Source of the DNA: Ornithinimicrobium sp. F0845
GTDB taxonomy: Bacteria; Actinomycetota; Actinomycetes; Actinomycetales; Dermatophilaceae
Assembly (NCBI RefSeq): GCF_023015765.1
Contig: NZ_JALKAL010000002.1
Location: forward strand, 494,421 to 558,420
Reading direction: 5' to 3'
Length of the DNA stretch: 64,000 nucleotides
Translations under genes and position numbers: made by a program
The notes under the pieces: generated by a model
Seen by the model: only the letters and a program-made list of their open reading frames with translations
What the model was told of the DNA's origin: nothing
Database searches by the model: none
Part shown: positions 34,797 through 44,925 of the stretch, piece after piece
Numbering within the stretch: position 1 is the stretch's first letter
How the letters are laid out: every line of letters starts with the position of its first letter

Positions 34797-37145
34797 GTGA
34801 ACGACGCCCACACGGTGATCGGATCGCCCTTGCCGCCGGCGAGGACGCTGCCCTTCCCGCCGAAGTCCTCCGGTAGCATCGCTGGGCGGACGATCCAGGA
34901 GTCCGTCTACTCACCGAAACCCGCCGACGATCATTTGCCGGACGACGCGCCGAACGTGCTCGTCATCCTCATCGACGATGCCGGTCCCGCGCTGCCGTCG
35001 ACGTTCGGCGGTGCGATCCGCACCGCGACGCTCGACCGGGTGCGAGCGGGCGGCGTGGGGTTCAATCGGTTCCACACGACCGCGATGTGCTCGCCCACCC
35101 GGGCGTCGCTGCTGACCGGTCGCAATCATCACCGCGTTGGGAACGGCCAGATCGCGGAACTCGCGAACGACTGGGACGGCTACTCCGGGCACATCCCCAA
35201 GAGCAGCGCCACGATGGCCGAGGTGCTCCGGCACTACGGATACGCCACCGCGGCCTGGGGCAAGTGGCACAACACCCCCGCCGAGGAGACTACGAAGGCG
35301 GGGCCCTTCGACCGCTGGCCCACGGGCTACGGATTCGAGTACTTCTATGGCTTCCTCGCGGGCGAGGCGTCCCAATACGAGCCCAACCTCGTGCGCAACA
35401 CCACTTCCGTGCTCCCGCCGAAGACCCCCGAAGAGGGCTACCACCTCAGCGAGGACCTTGCCGACGACGCAATCGCGTGGTTGCGCGACCACAAGGCGCT
35501 CGCTCCGGATCAACCGTTCCTCATGTATTGGGCGACCGGCGCGATCCACGGACCGCACCACATCATGAAGGAGTGGGCCGACAGATACACGGGCGCGTTC
35601 GACGACGGCTGGGACGTCTACCGCGAGCGGTCGTTCGAAGGGGCAAAGGCCGCAGGATGGATCCCCCCGGATGCCGAGCTCACGCCGCGGGACGAGAAAC
35701 TGGCAGCGTGGAACGACATCCCCGAGCACCACAAGCCGTTCCAGCGCCGGCTCATGGAGATCGCCGCGGGTTTCGCCGAGCACGCCGACGCTCAGGCCGG
35801 ACGCGTCCTCGACGAGATCGAACGTCTCGGGTACAACGAGAACACGATCATCTTTTACATCTGGGGCGACAACGGATCGTCGGGCGAGGGCCAGAACGGC
35901 ACCATCAGCGAGTTGCTCGCGCAGAACGGCATCCCGACCACCGTCGACCAGCACCTCGCGGCGCTCGATGAGCTCGGCGGCCTCGACGCACTCGGCACGC
36001 CGGCGACCGACAACCAGTACCACGCGGCGTGGGCGTGGGCCGGCTCGTCCCCCTACAAGGGCATGAAGCTGCTCGCCTCTCACCTGGGCGGCACGCGGAA
36101 TCCGATGGTCATCCAGTGGCCGGGGCATATCGAGCCCGACCCGACGCCGCGGACACAGTTCCACCACGTCATCGACATCGTGCCCACGGTCTACGAGATC
36201 CTGGGGATCTCGCACCCCGAGACGGTAGGTGGCGCCCCGCAGGACCCGATCGACGGTGTCAGCCTCGCCTACGCGATCGAGGATCCGCATGCTGCAGGCA
36301 GGCGACGTGCGCAGTACTTCGAGATTATGGGCAGCCGGGCGATCTACGCCGACGGATGGATGGCTTCCGCGACCGGACCTCGACTGCCGTGGGTCCCCGG
36401 ACTCCCGCCGGGCATCACGACGTGGACCCCCGATCAGGACACGTGGGAGCTCTACGACCTCGACAACGACTGGAGCCAGGCGCGCGACCTCGGGGCGGAA
36501 CAGCCGGAGAAGCTCGCGGAGCTCAAGGAGCTGTTCGCGATCGAGGCCGCGCGCAACGACGCGCTTCCCATCGGGGGCGGCCTCTGGGTGCCCGTGATGC
36601 ACCCGGAGGACCGCATCAGCCCGCCCTTCACCGAATGGGAGATGGGCGGCGATACCGTCCGCGTGCCGGAGTTCTGCGCGCCCGCGCTGGGGAATCGGCC
36701 GAACACGGTCACAATCGAGTGCACCGTGCCCGACGGCGCGAACGGCGTTCTCTACAAGCTCGGGGGCGCCGGCGGCGGCCTCACCTGCTACCTGATCGAC
36801 GGGGTGCTGACGTACGAGTACAACCTGTTCCTCGTGCAGCGCACGATGATCGCCGCGCCTGCACCGCTTGCCGCGGGCGACCACACGGTGGAGATTGAAA
36901 CGCGCTACGTCGAGGCTCGTCCAGGAGGGTCTCTGCACGTATCGTTGCGCGTGGATGGCACCGAGGTGGTATCGGGAGAGGTTCCGATCAGCGCCCCCCT
37001 GCTGTTCTCGGCGAACGACTGTCTCGACATCGGTCGCGCCTACGGCGGCGCGGTCTCACGCGCGTACGCCGACCGGATGCCGTTCGCTTTCGAGGGGCGG
37101 ATAGATCGCGTGCACATCGCGTACGCACTGCCGCAGCAGGCTTGA
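34797..37145 (+). CDS. Type I arylsulfatase
   Basis: 782 residues from GTG 34797 behind CGAGGAGAGAATC. Metal-binding VLVILIDDAG (Asp60, Asp61) precedes the signature MCSPTRASLLTGRN with Cys98 as the residue converted to formylglycine. Further family parts: AAWGKWHNTP, YWATGAIHGPHH, IIFYIWGDNGSSGEG. The last 150 residues form an extra beta-rich domain found in this subgroup. No signal peptide is visible, so it is probably cytoplasmic. It hydrolyses sulfate esters; the substrate is unknown. The FGE at 29454-30389 is the expected maturation enzyme. Confidence 0.95.
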   Translation: MNDAHTVIGSPLPPARTLPFPPKSSGSIAGRTIQESVYSPKPADDHLPDDAPNVLVILIDDAGPALPSTFGGAIRTATLDRVRAGGVGFNRFHTTAMCSPTRASLLTGRNHHRVGNGQIAELANDWDGYSGHIPKSSATMAEVLRHYGYATAAWGKWHNTPAEETTKAGPFDRWPTGYGFEYFYGFLAGEASQYEPNLVRNTTSVLPPKTPEEGYHLSEDLADDAIAWLRDHKALAPDQPFLMYWATGAIHGPHHIMKEWADRYTGAFDDGWDVYRERSFEGAKAAGWIPPDAELTPRDEKLAAWNDIPEHHKPFQRRLMEIAAGFAEHADAQAGRVLDEIERLGYNENTIIFYIWGDNGSSGEGQNGTISELLAQNGIPTTVDQHLAALDELGGLDALGTPATDNQYHAAWAWAGSSPYKGMKLLASHLGGTRNPMVIQWPGHIEPDPTPRTQFHHVIDIVPTVYEILGISHPETVGGAPQDPIDGVSLAYAIEDPHAAGRRRAQYFEIMGSRAIYADGWMASATGPRLPWVPGLPPGITTWTPDQDTWELYDLDNDWSQARDLGAEQPEKLAELKELFAIEAARNDALPIGGGLWVPVMHPEDRISPPFTEWEMGGDTVRVPEFCAPALGNRPNTVTIECTVPDGANGVLYKLGGAGGGLTCYLIDGVLTYEYNLFLVQRTMIAAPAPLAAGDHTVEIETRYVEARPGGSLHVSLRVDGTEVVSGEVPISAPLLFSANDCLDIGRAYGGAVSRAYADRMPFAFEGRIDRVHIAYALPQQA

Positions 37146-37337
37146 CGGGGCATGTCGGAGGGCCTCACTCCGTGGTGCGTGGTTCGTGGCGTCGAAGTGG
37201 GGCAGCCATTGTCCCTACAGTTCTGCGTTCGCAGAGAAGGGCGAATCGCGGTTCACGCCCGAGTCCGGCCTCTGCAAGGCCCGGTGCAGCTCCCCGGTCC
37301 AGACGCGAGTTTGGTCCGGGGCGCTTTGTCGTTGTGG

Positions 37338-37841
37338 TCACTCTCGGACCGTGGCGCCCCACACCGACTGGGCACCGGAGTCCCCGACGCGGTAGACCTG
37401 CACCCCGGCTGCAAGGGCGGCGACCACGCTGAGCACGGCGACGACCGTCACGAGCCCGCGGCCCGCCGGCGCGCCGCTGACGGCCAAGGCCGCGGTGCGT
37501 CCTTCCTCCGTGGCGGAGTCACGCTCGGCCCTGCGGGACAGGAACACGAGGACGACGAGGAGGATCAGCAGTGGCACAGCAAACCAGATGAGCTGCTCGC
37601 CGAGGTCCTCGTGGTCGCCCGGGGAGCCCACCCGGTCCTCCAGTGCGTCGCCGCTGGAGGTCGCGACCGGGATCAGGAGCGTGGCGATCGCGGCGATCCC
37701 CACGACGACCGGGCCGTAGGTCCTGCGCCACGCGGGCCGCACCGCGATGGCGATCGTGCCCAGGACCGCCAGCGGCAGCAGGACGACGACCCCGTGGACG
37801 ACGAGCGGGTGGAGCGGCAAGCCGTTGATGGTGTCGAACAC
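37338..37841 (-). CDS. DUF2231 membrane protein
   Basis: 167 residues. It begins with the DUF2231 pattern GLPLHPLVVHGVVVLLPLAV and has four hydrophobic segments (about 14-34, 42-60, 84-102, 130-150). The conserved HPLxVH histidines suggest metal or haem binding, but function is unknown. Base composition returns to that of the surrounding chromosome, so this gene probably lies just outside the island. Confidence 0.9.
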   Translation of the reverse strand: MFDTINGLPLHPLVVHGVVVLLPLAVLGTIAIAVRPAWRRTYGPVVVGIAAIATLLIPVATSSGDALEDRVGSPGDHEDLGEQLIWFAVPLLILLVVLVFLSRRAERDSATEEGRTAALAVSGAPAGRGLVTVVAVLSVVAALAAGVQVYRVGDSGAQSVWGATVRE

Positions 37842-37996
37842 GAGGGGCTCCTTCGGTTGTGGTGGAGCAACTTTCGCACCCCATGACCCCTGCCGTGCGG
37901 ATCGCCCCGCCGACGATTTCTCGGCGTCCGTCCCCGCTGGCCCGCCGACCGAAGCACCACTTCCCGTTGACCCGCCGACTGAACCACCCCGGAAAT

Positions 37997-38027
37997 GGTG
38001 CTATTATTTTGATATCATTTTTAAGAG
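37997..38027 (+). promoter_or_regulatory. AT-rich promoter region and ribosome-binding site of the SPFH gene
   Basis: About 30 bases with very few G or C, including TATTAT (38002-38007) and the palindrome TGATATCA (38010-38017), followed by AAGAGAGAGGACACAGCG before ATG 38041. It stands out sharply against the high-GC surroundings. No clear -35 at the right spacing was found. Confidence 0.5.
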
Positions 38028-38040
38028 AGAGGACACAGCG

Positions 38041-38997
38041 ATGAGCGAGGCACAGGACGAGTCGGTGGGCGGCGCACCGGCAGGCACACCCGTCGGGCAC
38101 GAGGGCACGCGCGTCGACGCGACGGAGCGCAGGGCGTGGTCGATCGACGGTTTCGCCGGTCTCGTCATCTTCCTCGCGGTGCTCGGTGTCGGGGTGTGGC
38201 TCATCATCATCGGGACGATCGCCGCCGCGGAGGGCGAGGGTGGCATCGGCCAGCTGGTCGGCGGCTCGCTGCTGGTGGTCCTCGCCTGCGTCATGCTGGC
38301 CTCGCTGACCGTGATCGCGCCGGGGCACACCAAGGTCGTGCAGTTCTTCGGGCGCTACATCGGCACCGTGCGCAAGCCCGGCCTGCGGATGACCGTGCCG
38401 CTGGCCACGCGCAAGAATGTCTCGGTCCGGGTGCACAACTTCGAGACCAGCGACCTCAAGGTCAACGACTTCGACGGCAACCCGATCAACATCGCGGCGA
38501 TCGTGGTGTGGCAGGTCGCCGACACCGCTCGGGCCACCTTCAGCGTGGAGGACTACGAGGACTTCGTGGCCGTGCAGGCCGAGTCCGCGCTGCGCCACGT
38601 GGCGATGAGCCACCCCTATGACAACGACGCCCGCGAGGTGACGCTGCGCGGTGACACCGACGTGATCAACGCCGAGCTCGCGCGCGAGGTCGCGGAGCGG
38701 ATCACCCTCGCCGGCCTCGAGGTCATCGAGGTCCGCATCTCGAGCCTGGCCTACTCCCCCGAGATCGCCCAGGCGATGCTGCAGCGCCAGCAGGCCTCGG
38801 CCATCATCGCGGCCCGCGAGAAGATCGTCGACGGTGCCGTCGGCATGGTCGAGGGCGCGTTGACCCGCCTGGAGGGCCAGGGCATCGTGGACCTCGACGA
38901 CGAGCGCCGCGCCTCGATGGTCTCCAACCTGCTCGTCGTGCTGTGCTCCGAACGAGGCACCACCCCCGTCGTCAACGCGGGGTCGCTCTACTCCTGA
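38041..38997 (+). CDS. SPFH/band 7 domain membrane protein
   Basis: 318 residues. Two hydrophobic segments (about 38-62 and 75-95) precede an SPFH domain that starts near [20 protein letters not shown] and runs through [20 protein letters not shown] and [25 protein letters not shown] proteins form membrane-associated ring assemblies. The gene is followed after four bases by a small Arc-type DNA-binding protein, a pairing I associate with actinomycetes. ATG 38041 chosen for its ribosome-binding site; an upstream extension to 37747 is rejected. Confidence 0.93.
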   Translation: MSEAQDESVGGAPAGTPVGHEGTRVDATERRAWSIDGFAGLVIFLAVLGVGVWLIIIGTIAAAEGEGGIGQLVGGSLLVVLACVMLASLTVIAPGHTKVVQFFGRYIGTVRKPGLRMTVPLATRKNVSVRVHNFETSDLKVNDFDGNPINIAAIVVWQVADTARATFSVEDYEDFVAVQAESALRHVAMSHPYDNDAREVTLRGDTDVINAELAREVAERITLAGLEVIEVRISSLAYSPEIAQAMLQRQQASAIIAAREKIVDGAVGMVEGALTRLEGQGIVDLDDERRASMVSNLLVVLCSERGTTPVVNAGSLYS

Positions 38998-39001
38998 CCG
39001 G

Positions 39002-39244
39002 GTGAGCCCTATGGACGATCAGAATCCGACGTCCGACCGGCGTCGAGCCGCAGCAGCCCGCAAGCAGGTGCTGCTGCGGCTCGACCCTGCCGTCCACGAG
39101 GCGCTGCAGCGCTGGGCGGCCGACGAGCTGCGCAGCGTCAACGCGCAGATCGAGGTCGTGCTGCGTGACGCGCTCAAGAAGGCCGGACGCGCGCCCCGCG
39201 GCGCTGCCCCCATCCGCCGGCCCGGCCGGCCACCGAAGTCATAG
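39002..39244 (+). CDS. Ribbon-helix-helix (Arc-type) DNA-binding protein
   Basis: 80 residues from GTG 39002 (ATG 39011 is possible). Residues about 22-56 (KQVLLRLDPAVHEALQRWAA, RSVNAQIEVVLRDAL) are a ribbon-helix-helix with beta strand and two helices, followed by a basic Pro/Arg tail. It lies four bases after the SPFH gene and is very likely co-transcribed. It could regulate the SPFH gene or act as a nucleoid partner; nothing in the sequence decides. Confidence 0.88.
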   Translation: MSPMDDQNPTSDRRRAAAARKQVLLRLDPAVHEALQRWAADELRSVNAQIEVVLRDALKKAGRAPRGAAPIRRPGRPPKS

Positions 39245-39261
39245 GCGCGTCGTCACCCGAC

Positions 39262-39651
39262 TCACTCGCGGGCATCGACAACCCACTCGAGGCCCAGACC
39301 GAGAAGGGCCTGGTCAGAGGTGAGCAGAGCGAGCCCCTCGGAGGAGGCCTGCGCCAGGAGCATCCGGTCGAACGGGTCCTGCCTGGCGAGCTCCGGGAAC
39401 TCGGCCAGCGCCGCCGCATGCGGCGCGCGGAACGGCAGCTCCACCAGTCCGGCCGCCTGCGCAGCCTCGGTCACCGGCTCCGGGACCCGCAGCCGCCCGA
39501 ACATCTCCTTGATGGTGACCTCCAGGACGCACACCGACGAGGCATAGACAGGAGACGACCCCGTCACCAGCAGGCGCGAGCGCTGGCCGAGTCGCTCGTC
39601 GCCAGTGAGCAGCCAGAGGAACACATTCGTGTCGAGCACGACACCTCTCAC
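39262..39651 (-). CDS. vapC: PIN domain toxin (VapC-like)
   Basis: 129 residues. PIN acidic residues are seen in VVLDTNVFLWLL (Asp), EVTIKEMFGRL (Glu), and DPFDRMLLAQA (Asp), then LLTSDQAL (Asp). A predicted Mg-dependent RNase of a type II toxin-antitoxin system. Its start overlaps the stop of the antitoxin by four bases. It faces away from the Arc-type gene, with stops 17 bases apart. Confidence 0.92.
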   Translation of the reverse strand: MRGVVLDTNVFLWLLTGDERLGQRSRLLVTGSSPVYASSVCVLEVTIKEMFGRLRVPEPVTEAAQAAGLVELPFRAPHAAALAEFPELARQDPFDRMLLAQASSEGLALLTSDQALLGLGLEWVVDARE

Positions 39652-39875
39652 GTGTCGGACTCCTCGTAGAAGGGGGCTGAAACCTCGGCATCGGCACCGT
39701 CAAAGACCGCTGGGTCGACCTGAAACCCCTCCCACGACTCCAACCCGATCACGACCTGCCGACCCTGGTGCGCCACCAGGTCCACGACGGGCTTGCCGGC
39801 CCGAGCGATCGTCACCGACTCTCCTGCCAGGACCGCTTCGATCAGCCGGGACAGCTGGGACTTCGCCTCGTGCAC
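39648..39875 (-). CDS. Phd/YefM-type antitoxin
   Basis: 75 residues from GTG 39875. HEAKSQLSRLIEAVLAGESV is the Phd/YefM N-terminal DNA-binding region, followed by TIARAGKPVVDLV, then an acidic C-terminus (VFDGADAEVSAPFYEESDT) that should neutralise the toxin. Homologues usually start a few residues earlier, as V-x-V-N-V-H-E-A-K; the in-frame codons upstream lack a standard start codon here. Operon with the PIN toxin by ATGA overlap. Confidence 0.88.
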   Translation of the reverse strand: MHEAKSQLSRLIEAVLAGESVTIARAGKPVVDLVAHQGRQVVIGLESWEGFQVDPAVFDGADAEVSAPFYEESDT

Positions 39876-39972
39876 ATTGACCTGGACTATGCACGACTGT
39901 AGAGGCCTATGGCTAAGTTTGGCTAAGTCTTGTCGGCAGCCCGAGGTCCTTCGACGTGGGACACCGTCCAGC

Positions 39973-40746
39973 TCAGCGGGAGGAGTAGACGAAGACCTCG
40001 GTCGCGTGCCTCAGGTCCAGCACCTCACGCTCGGATGTCTCGGGCGACTCGTCGAGGATCTGCTCGAGCTCGGCCACCATCGCCGCCCGTCGGTCCGGCT
40101 CGGCAGCTAGGAAGCTGCTCACGGTCAGCCAGCGGCGCAGGTAGAGGTCCCGGGTGATCCGCTCGGTCCAGCGCACCACCTCCTGCTCAACGAGCTCGAA
40201 GCCCGGCACGTCAGGCTCGGCCGCCGCCTCGTCGTCCGCCAGCCCGGGGTGCGCCACGTCGTAGCAGGCCCGGTCCCACGCGCAGTCCGGGTCGGGAGTG
40301 TTCCAGAGCAGACCCAGACGGCCACCGGCCACGAGCACCCGGGCGATCTCGGCGCAGGCGGGCTCGCGGTCGAACCAGTGGAAGGCCTGCGCAACTGTGA
40401 CGACATCGGCGCTCGCGTCGGGCAACGGGATGGCCTCGGCACCTCCGACCAGCGCCCGCACGGCCGGGAGCTTGTGGCGCAGGACCGCGAGCATCTGCTC
40501 GGACGGCTCGACGGCCACGACCCGGTCTGCGCGCCCGATGAGGCGCTCGGTGAACTTGCCGGTGCCGGCCCCGAGATCGACAGCAGTGCCCACGTGCTGA
40601 GGCACGATCAGGTCGGCGGCGCGCTCCGGGAAGCCGGGGCGGTAGGTGTCGTAGTCCTGACCGATCTCCCGGAAGGTGCCGCCCAGCATCGCGCGGGTCG
40701 CGGACGCGGACGGCCGAGGCTGGACCGGCGGCACGTCCTCGGTCAC
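39973..40746 (-). CDS. Class I SAM-dependent methyltransferase
   Basis: 257 residues. Motif I VDLGAGTGKFTERLIG lies near residue 55, motif II VVAVEPSEQM, and ADVVTVAQAFHWFD with ARVLVAGGRLGLLWN as later motifs. This Methyltransf_11 type with AQAFHWFD is common among actinobacterial small-molecule methyltransferases; substrate unknown. A start at the internal ATG encoding MLGGTFREIGQDYDTYRPG is possible. Confidence 0.88.
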   Translation of the reverse strand: MTEDVPPVQPRPSASATRAMLGGTFREIGQDYDTYRPGFPERAADLIVPQHVGTAVDLGAGTGKFTERLIGRADRVVAVEPSEQMLAVLRHKLPAVRALVGGAEAIPLPDASADVVTVAQAFHWFDREPACAEIARVLVAGGRLGLLWNTPDPDCAWDRACYDVAHPGLADDEAAAEPDVPGFELVEQEVVRWTERITRDLYLRRWLTVSSFLAAEPDRRAAMVAELEQILDESPETSEREVLDLRHATEVFVYSSR

Positions 40747-40761
40747 GGCCGGTCCTCCGGC

Positions 40762-41772
40762 TCACTCACCGTCGTCGTTCCCGCGGCTCGCCTCGATACG
40801 GATCCGTCGGTTCTCCTCGACGATCTCCTGCTGCTTCTCGGCCTTCTTGATCTGCGCGCTGTTGTCACGCGGCGGCAGCTGGAGGTGCTCCTCCGCCGGC
40901 AGCCCCGCCCGCAGCTGGCGCCCGCGCTCGAACTCTGCGTCGAACTCGGCACCGAGCAGGAGGGCGAGGTTGACGATCCACAGGAGCAGGAGCAGCAGGA
41001 TCGCACCGGCCATCACGCCGTAGGTGGCCGAGTAGTTGCCGAAGTTGGCGATGTAGAAGCCGTAGCCGGCCATGGTCACGACCAGCACGACGATGGCCAG
41101 CAGCGCGCCGGGGCTGAACCAGCGGAACTTGCGCTTCAGGTTGGGCGTGGCCCAGTAGAGCAGGGCGATGACGCCCACGACCATGAGGAACATGAAGGGC
41201 CACTTGGCGATGTTCCACACCATCGTGGCCTGGTCGCTGAGCCCGACCACGCCGAAGACCGCGCCGGCGATGCCACCGGTCAGGACGAGCGACAGCCCGA
41301 CGACGACGACCAGGAGCAGCACGACCAGGGTGATCAGCAACATCAGGGGACGCAGCTTCCAGAACGGGCGGCCCTCCTTGACGTCGTAGATCGAGTTCAT
41401 GGCCCGGGAGAAGGCGTTGACATAGTTCGAGGACGCCCACAGCGCGGCGCCGAGTCCGATGACCAGCGCGATCCCCGCCCCACCGGTGCCCTGGAGGTTG
41501 TCGACGAAGCTCTCGATCGGCTCCAGCTGCTGCTCCGAGACGCCCAGGTCGATCAGCACGTCCAGCAGCGCCCGGGTGGTCTCCTTGCCCTGTCCGAACA
41601 CGCCGAGGAGCGAGGTCAGCGCGAGGATCGCCGGGAAGAGCGACAGGACGCTGTAATACGTCAGCGCGGCGGCCATGTCCGTCGCCTTGTCGTTCAGAAA
41701 CTGGGTCACGGTGCGCTTGAAGACCGTCACGACGTTGGGCATCGGCTGCTGCTCCTGTCGCTCGGCACTCAC
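40762..41772 (-). CDS. YihY/BrkB family membrane protein
   Basis: 336 residues from GTG 41772 (ATG 41742 also possible). Residues 30-290 hold six hydrophobic segments with the family pattern AAALTYYSVLSLFPAILALT, ALWASSNYVNAFSRAMNSIY, and LLLLLWIVNLALLLGAEFDA. The C-terminal 55 residues are charged. The family is of unknown function in bacteria, once misassigned as ribonuclease BN. A much longer open frame upstream crosses tRNA-Lys and tdh and is spurious. Confidence 0.92.
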   Translation of the reverse strand: MSAERQEQQPMPNVVTVFKRTVTQFLNDKATDMAAALTYYSVLSLFPAILALTSLLGVFGQGKETTRALLDVLIDLGVSEQQLEPIESFVDNLQGTGGAGIALVIGLGAALWASSNYVNAFSRAMNSIYDVKEGRPFWKLRPLMLLITLVVLLLVVVVGLSLVLTGGIAGAVFGVVGLSDQATMVWNIAKWPFMFLMVVGVIALLYWATPNLKRKFRWFSPGALLAIVVLVVTMAGYGFYIANFGNYSATYGVMAGAILLLLLLWIVNLALLLGAEFDAEFERGRQLRAGLPAEEHLQLPPRDNSAQIKKAEKQQEIVEENRRIRIEASRGNDDGE

Positions 41773-41934
41773 TGGACCGTCCCCTCGGGTCGACGTCGCG
41801 TCCAGCGGCCAGTCTGTCAAAGGTTCACCCGGCGCGCCGTGCGAACGGGGAGTATGCCGGGACCGCCGCTCGGCGGACCCCGCACCAGGGCGGGGGTCCC
41901 GGACACAGCACTGGAGGCGAGGCGCACGGCATAC

Positions 41935-41970
41935 AAAAAGTCCCCGCCCGGACACTTCCGGACGGGGACT
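41935..41970 (-). terminator. Rho-independent terminator of tRNA-Lys
   Basis: Read on the minus strand: stem AGTCCCCGTCCGG with CCGGGCGGGGACT, a short AAGTGT-type loop, and a run of five T. It lies just downstream of the tRNA-Lys 3' end. Confidence 0.9.
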
Positions 41971-41975
41971 GGGAG

Positions 41976-42048
<73 letters not shown>

Positions 42049-42108
42049 GCGACGCAGAACTTTAGCATCGGCAGACTGCCTGACAGAAATCGAGACCGGT
42101 AGGTCAAG

Positions 42109-43176
42109 ATGGACCCCATGCGCGCACTGGTCAAGACCGCAGCCGGCCCGGGTCTGGAGCTGATCGACATCCCCGAGCCGGTGCCGGGACCGGGCGAGGT
42201 GAAGGTCCGCGTGCTGCGCGCGGGGCTCTGCGGGACCGACCTGCACATCGAGTCCTGGGACGACTGGGCCGCCGGCATGCTGAAGCCGCCGCTGACCGTC
42301 GGGCATGAGTTCTACGGCGAGATCGTCGAGCTCGGCGAGGGCGTGGCCAGCGGCGGGGGCAAGTACGACCTTCAGGTCGGCCTGCGGGTCTCCGCGGAGG
42401 GCCACGTGATCTGCGGGCGCTGCCGCAACTGCCGCGCCGGACGCCAGCACATGTGCGTGCAGACCTCCAACCTCGGGGTCAACCGCGACGGCGCGTTCGC
42501 CGACTACGTCGTCCTGCCGGCCACCAACGTGTGGGTGCAGCCGGACGACATCGACGCCGACCTGGGCGCCGTCTTCGACCCGCTCGGCAACGCGGTCCAC
42601 ACGGCGCTGAGCTTCCCGATGTCCGGCGACGACGTGCTGATCACCGGGGCCGGCCCGATCGGCGTGATGGCAACCGCCATCGCCCGGCACATCGGCGCCC
42701 GCTACATCGTGGTCACCGACGTCTCCGACCACCGGCTCGGGCTGGCGCAGGCCGCCGGTGCCGACCGCGTGGTCAACGTCGCGCGGGACCGGATCCGGCC
42801 GGTGCAGGAGGAGCTGGGCATGGCCGAGGGCTTCGACGTGGGCCTGGAGATGTCCGGCTTTCCCACCGCGCTCGCGGAGATGATCGAGAACGCCACGCAC
42901 GGCGCCAAGATCGCGATGCTGGGCCTACCCAAGGAGCCGTTCGCGATCGACTGGGGTCACGTCATCACCCGGATGATCACGATCAAGGGCATCTACGGCC
43001 GCGAGATGTACGACACCTGGTACCGGATGACGTTCATGCTGCAGACCTCGCAGGTCCTGCGCGAGCGCATCCGGTCGGTCATCACCCACCGCTTCCCCGC
43101 CGAGCAGTGGGCGGACGCGTTCGCCGCCGCCCGTTCGGGTGAGGTCGGCAAGGTCATTATGGATTGGAGCTCATGA
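42109..43176 (+). CDS. tdh: L-threonine 3-dehydrogenase
   Basis: 355 residues, medium-chain zinc dehydrogenase. Catalytic zinc ligands in GLCGTDLHIE and GHEFYGEIV, structural zinc cysteines in CGRCRNCRAGRQHMC, NAD-binding VLITGAGPIGVMATA. The Tdh-specific stretch YDTWYRMTFMLQ is present. It oxidises threonine to 2-amino-3-ketobutyrate, which the product of the next gene (kbl, 74 bases downstream) cleaves to glycine and acetyl-CoA. ATG 42109 or the in-frame ATG 42118 could be used. Confidence 0.96.
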   Translation: MDPMRALVKTAAGPGLELIDIPEPVPGPGEVKVRVLRAGLCGTDLHIESWDDWAAGMLKPPLTVGHEFYGEIVELGEGVASGGGKYDLQVGLRVSAEGHVICGRCRNCRAGRQHMCVQTSNLGVNRDGAFADYVVLPATNVWVQPDDIDADLGAVFDPLGNAVHTALSFPMSGDDVLITGAGPIGVMATAIARHIGARYIVVTDVSDHRLGLAQAAGADRVVNVARDRIRPVQEELGMAEGFDVGLEMSGFPTALAEMIENATHGAKIAMLGLPKEPFAIDWGHVITRMITIKGIYGREMYDTWYRMTFMLQTSQVLRERIRSVITHRFPAEQWADAFAAARSGEVGKVIMDWSS

Positions 43177-43250
43177 CAGGGGTCGGAGGACACGAGCTTG
43201 CGAGGCCCGGACGACCCCGCGGAATGAGCACAGTAGATTGGAGCTAACAG

Positions 43251-44462
<1,212 letters not shown>

Positions 44463-44537
44463 CAACCTGGACATCCAGACAACGAGCCTGCGGGGTGGCG
44501 AGATCCCGTCTCGACGCGGGCACCACGGTCCCACTGG

Positions 44538-44831
44538 TCAGGCGAGTCGCTCGGCCAACCTGACCGTCGCAGTCACCTCGTCACCGGGCTCGATGCCGGC
44601 AGCTCGACGCACTGCGTCCCGCAGCGGCAGCAGATAGCGCCCGTCCTTGGGGAACAGTGCAGTGCTGAACGCCGTGTCGCGGATGGAGACCTCCACTGCG
44701 ACCTGGCCCCAGTACTCCAGGCCGCGGGCGGCTTCCTTGATGTCCTCGCTCTCCTCAGGTCCGATCGCGAGGAACCAGAAGGGCGCCGGACCACGCCACT
44801 CGATGACCGGGCCGGTGCACATGAACTCCAC
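44538..44831 (-). CDS. DUF1905 domain protein
   Basis: 97 residues. The DUF1905 pattern is present: PAPFWFLAIGPEESEDIKE, GQVAVEVSIRDTAFSTALFP, then GRYLLPLRDAVRRAAGI. A small beta-barrel family of unknown function, often beside or fused to YdeI-type proteins; none is adjacent. It converges with kbl. Confidence 0.88.
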   Translation of the reverse strand: MEFMCTGPVIEWRGPAPFWFLAIGPEESEDIKEAARGLEYWGQVAVEVSIRDTAFSTALFPKDGRYLLPLRDAVRRAAGIEPGDEVTATVRLAERLA

Positions 44832-44925
44832 CGGTCAGTCCTAACCCGCGGATGGTGCCGCTGTCCACCGCAAGCGAATCGCCGAACCGTGCGCTCGGAC
44901 TGGCAGAGGGCTACGCTGGTTGGAC

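Noticed and set aside
28594..37340. Classical tRNA-integrated island with a duplicated tRNA 3' end
   Set aside because: No second copy of the tRNA-His 3' end was found on the right side, so attachment sites cannot be named.
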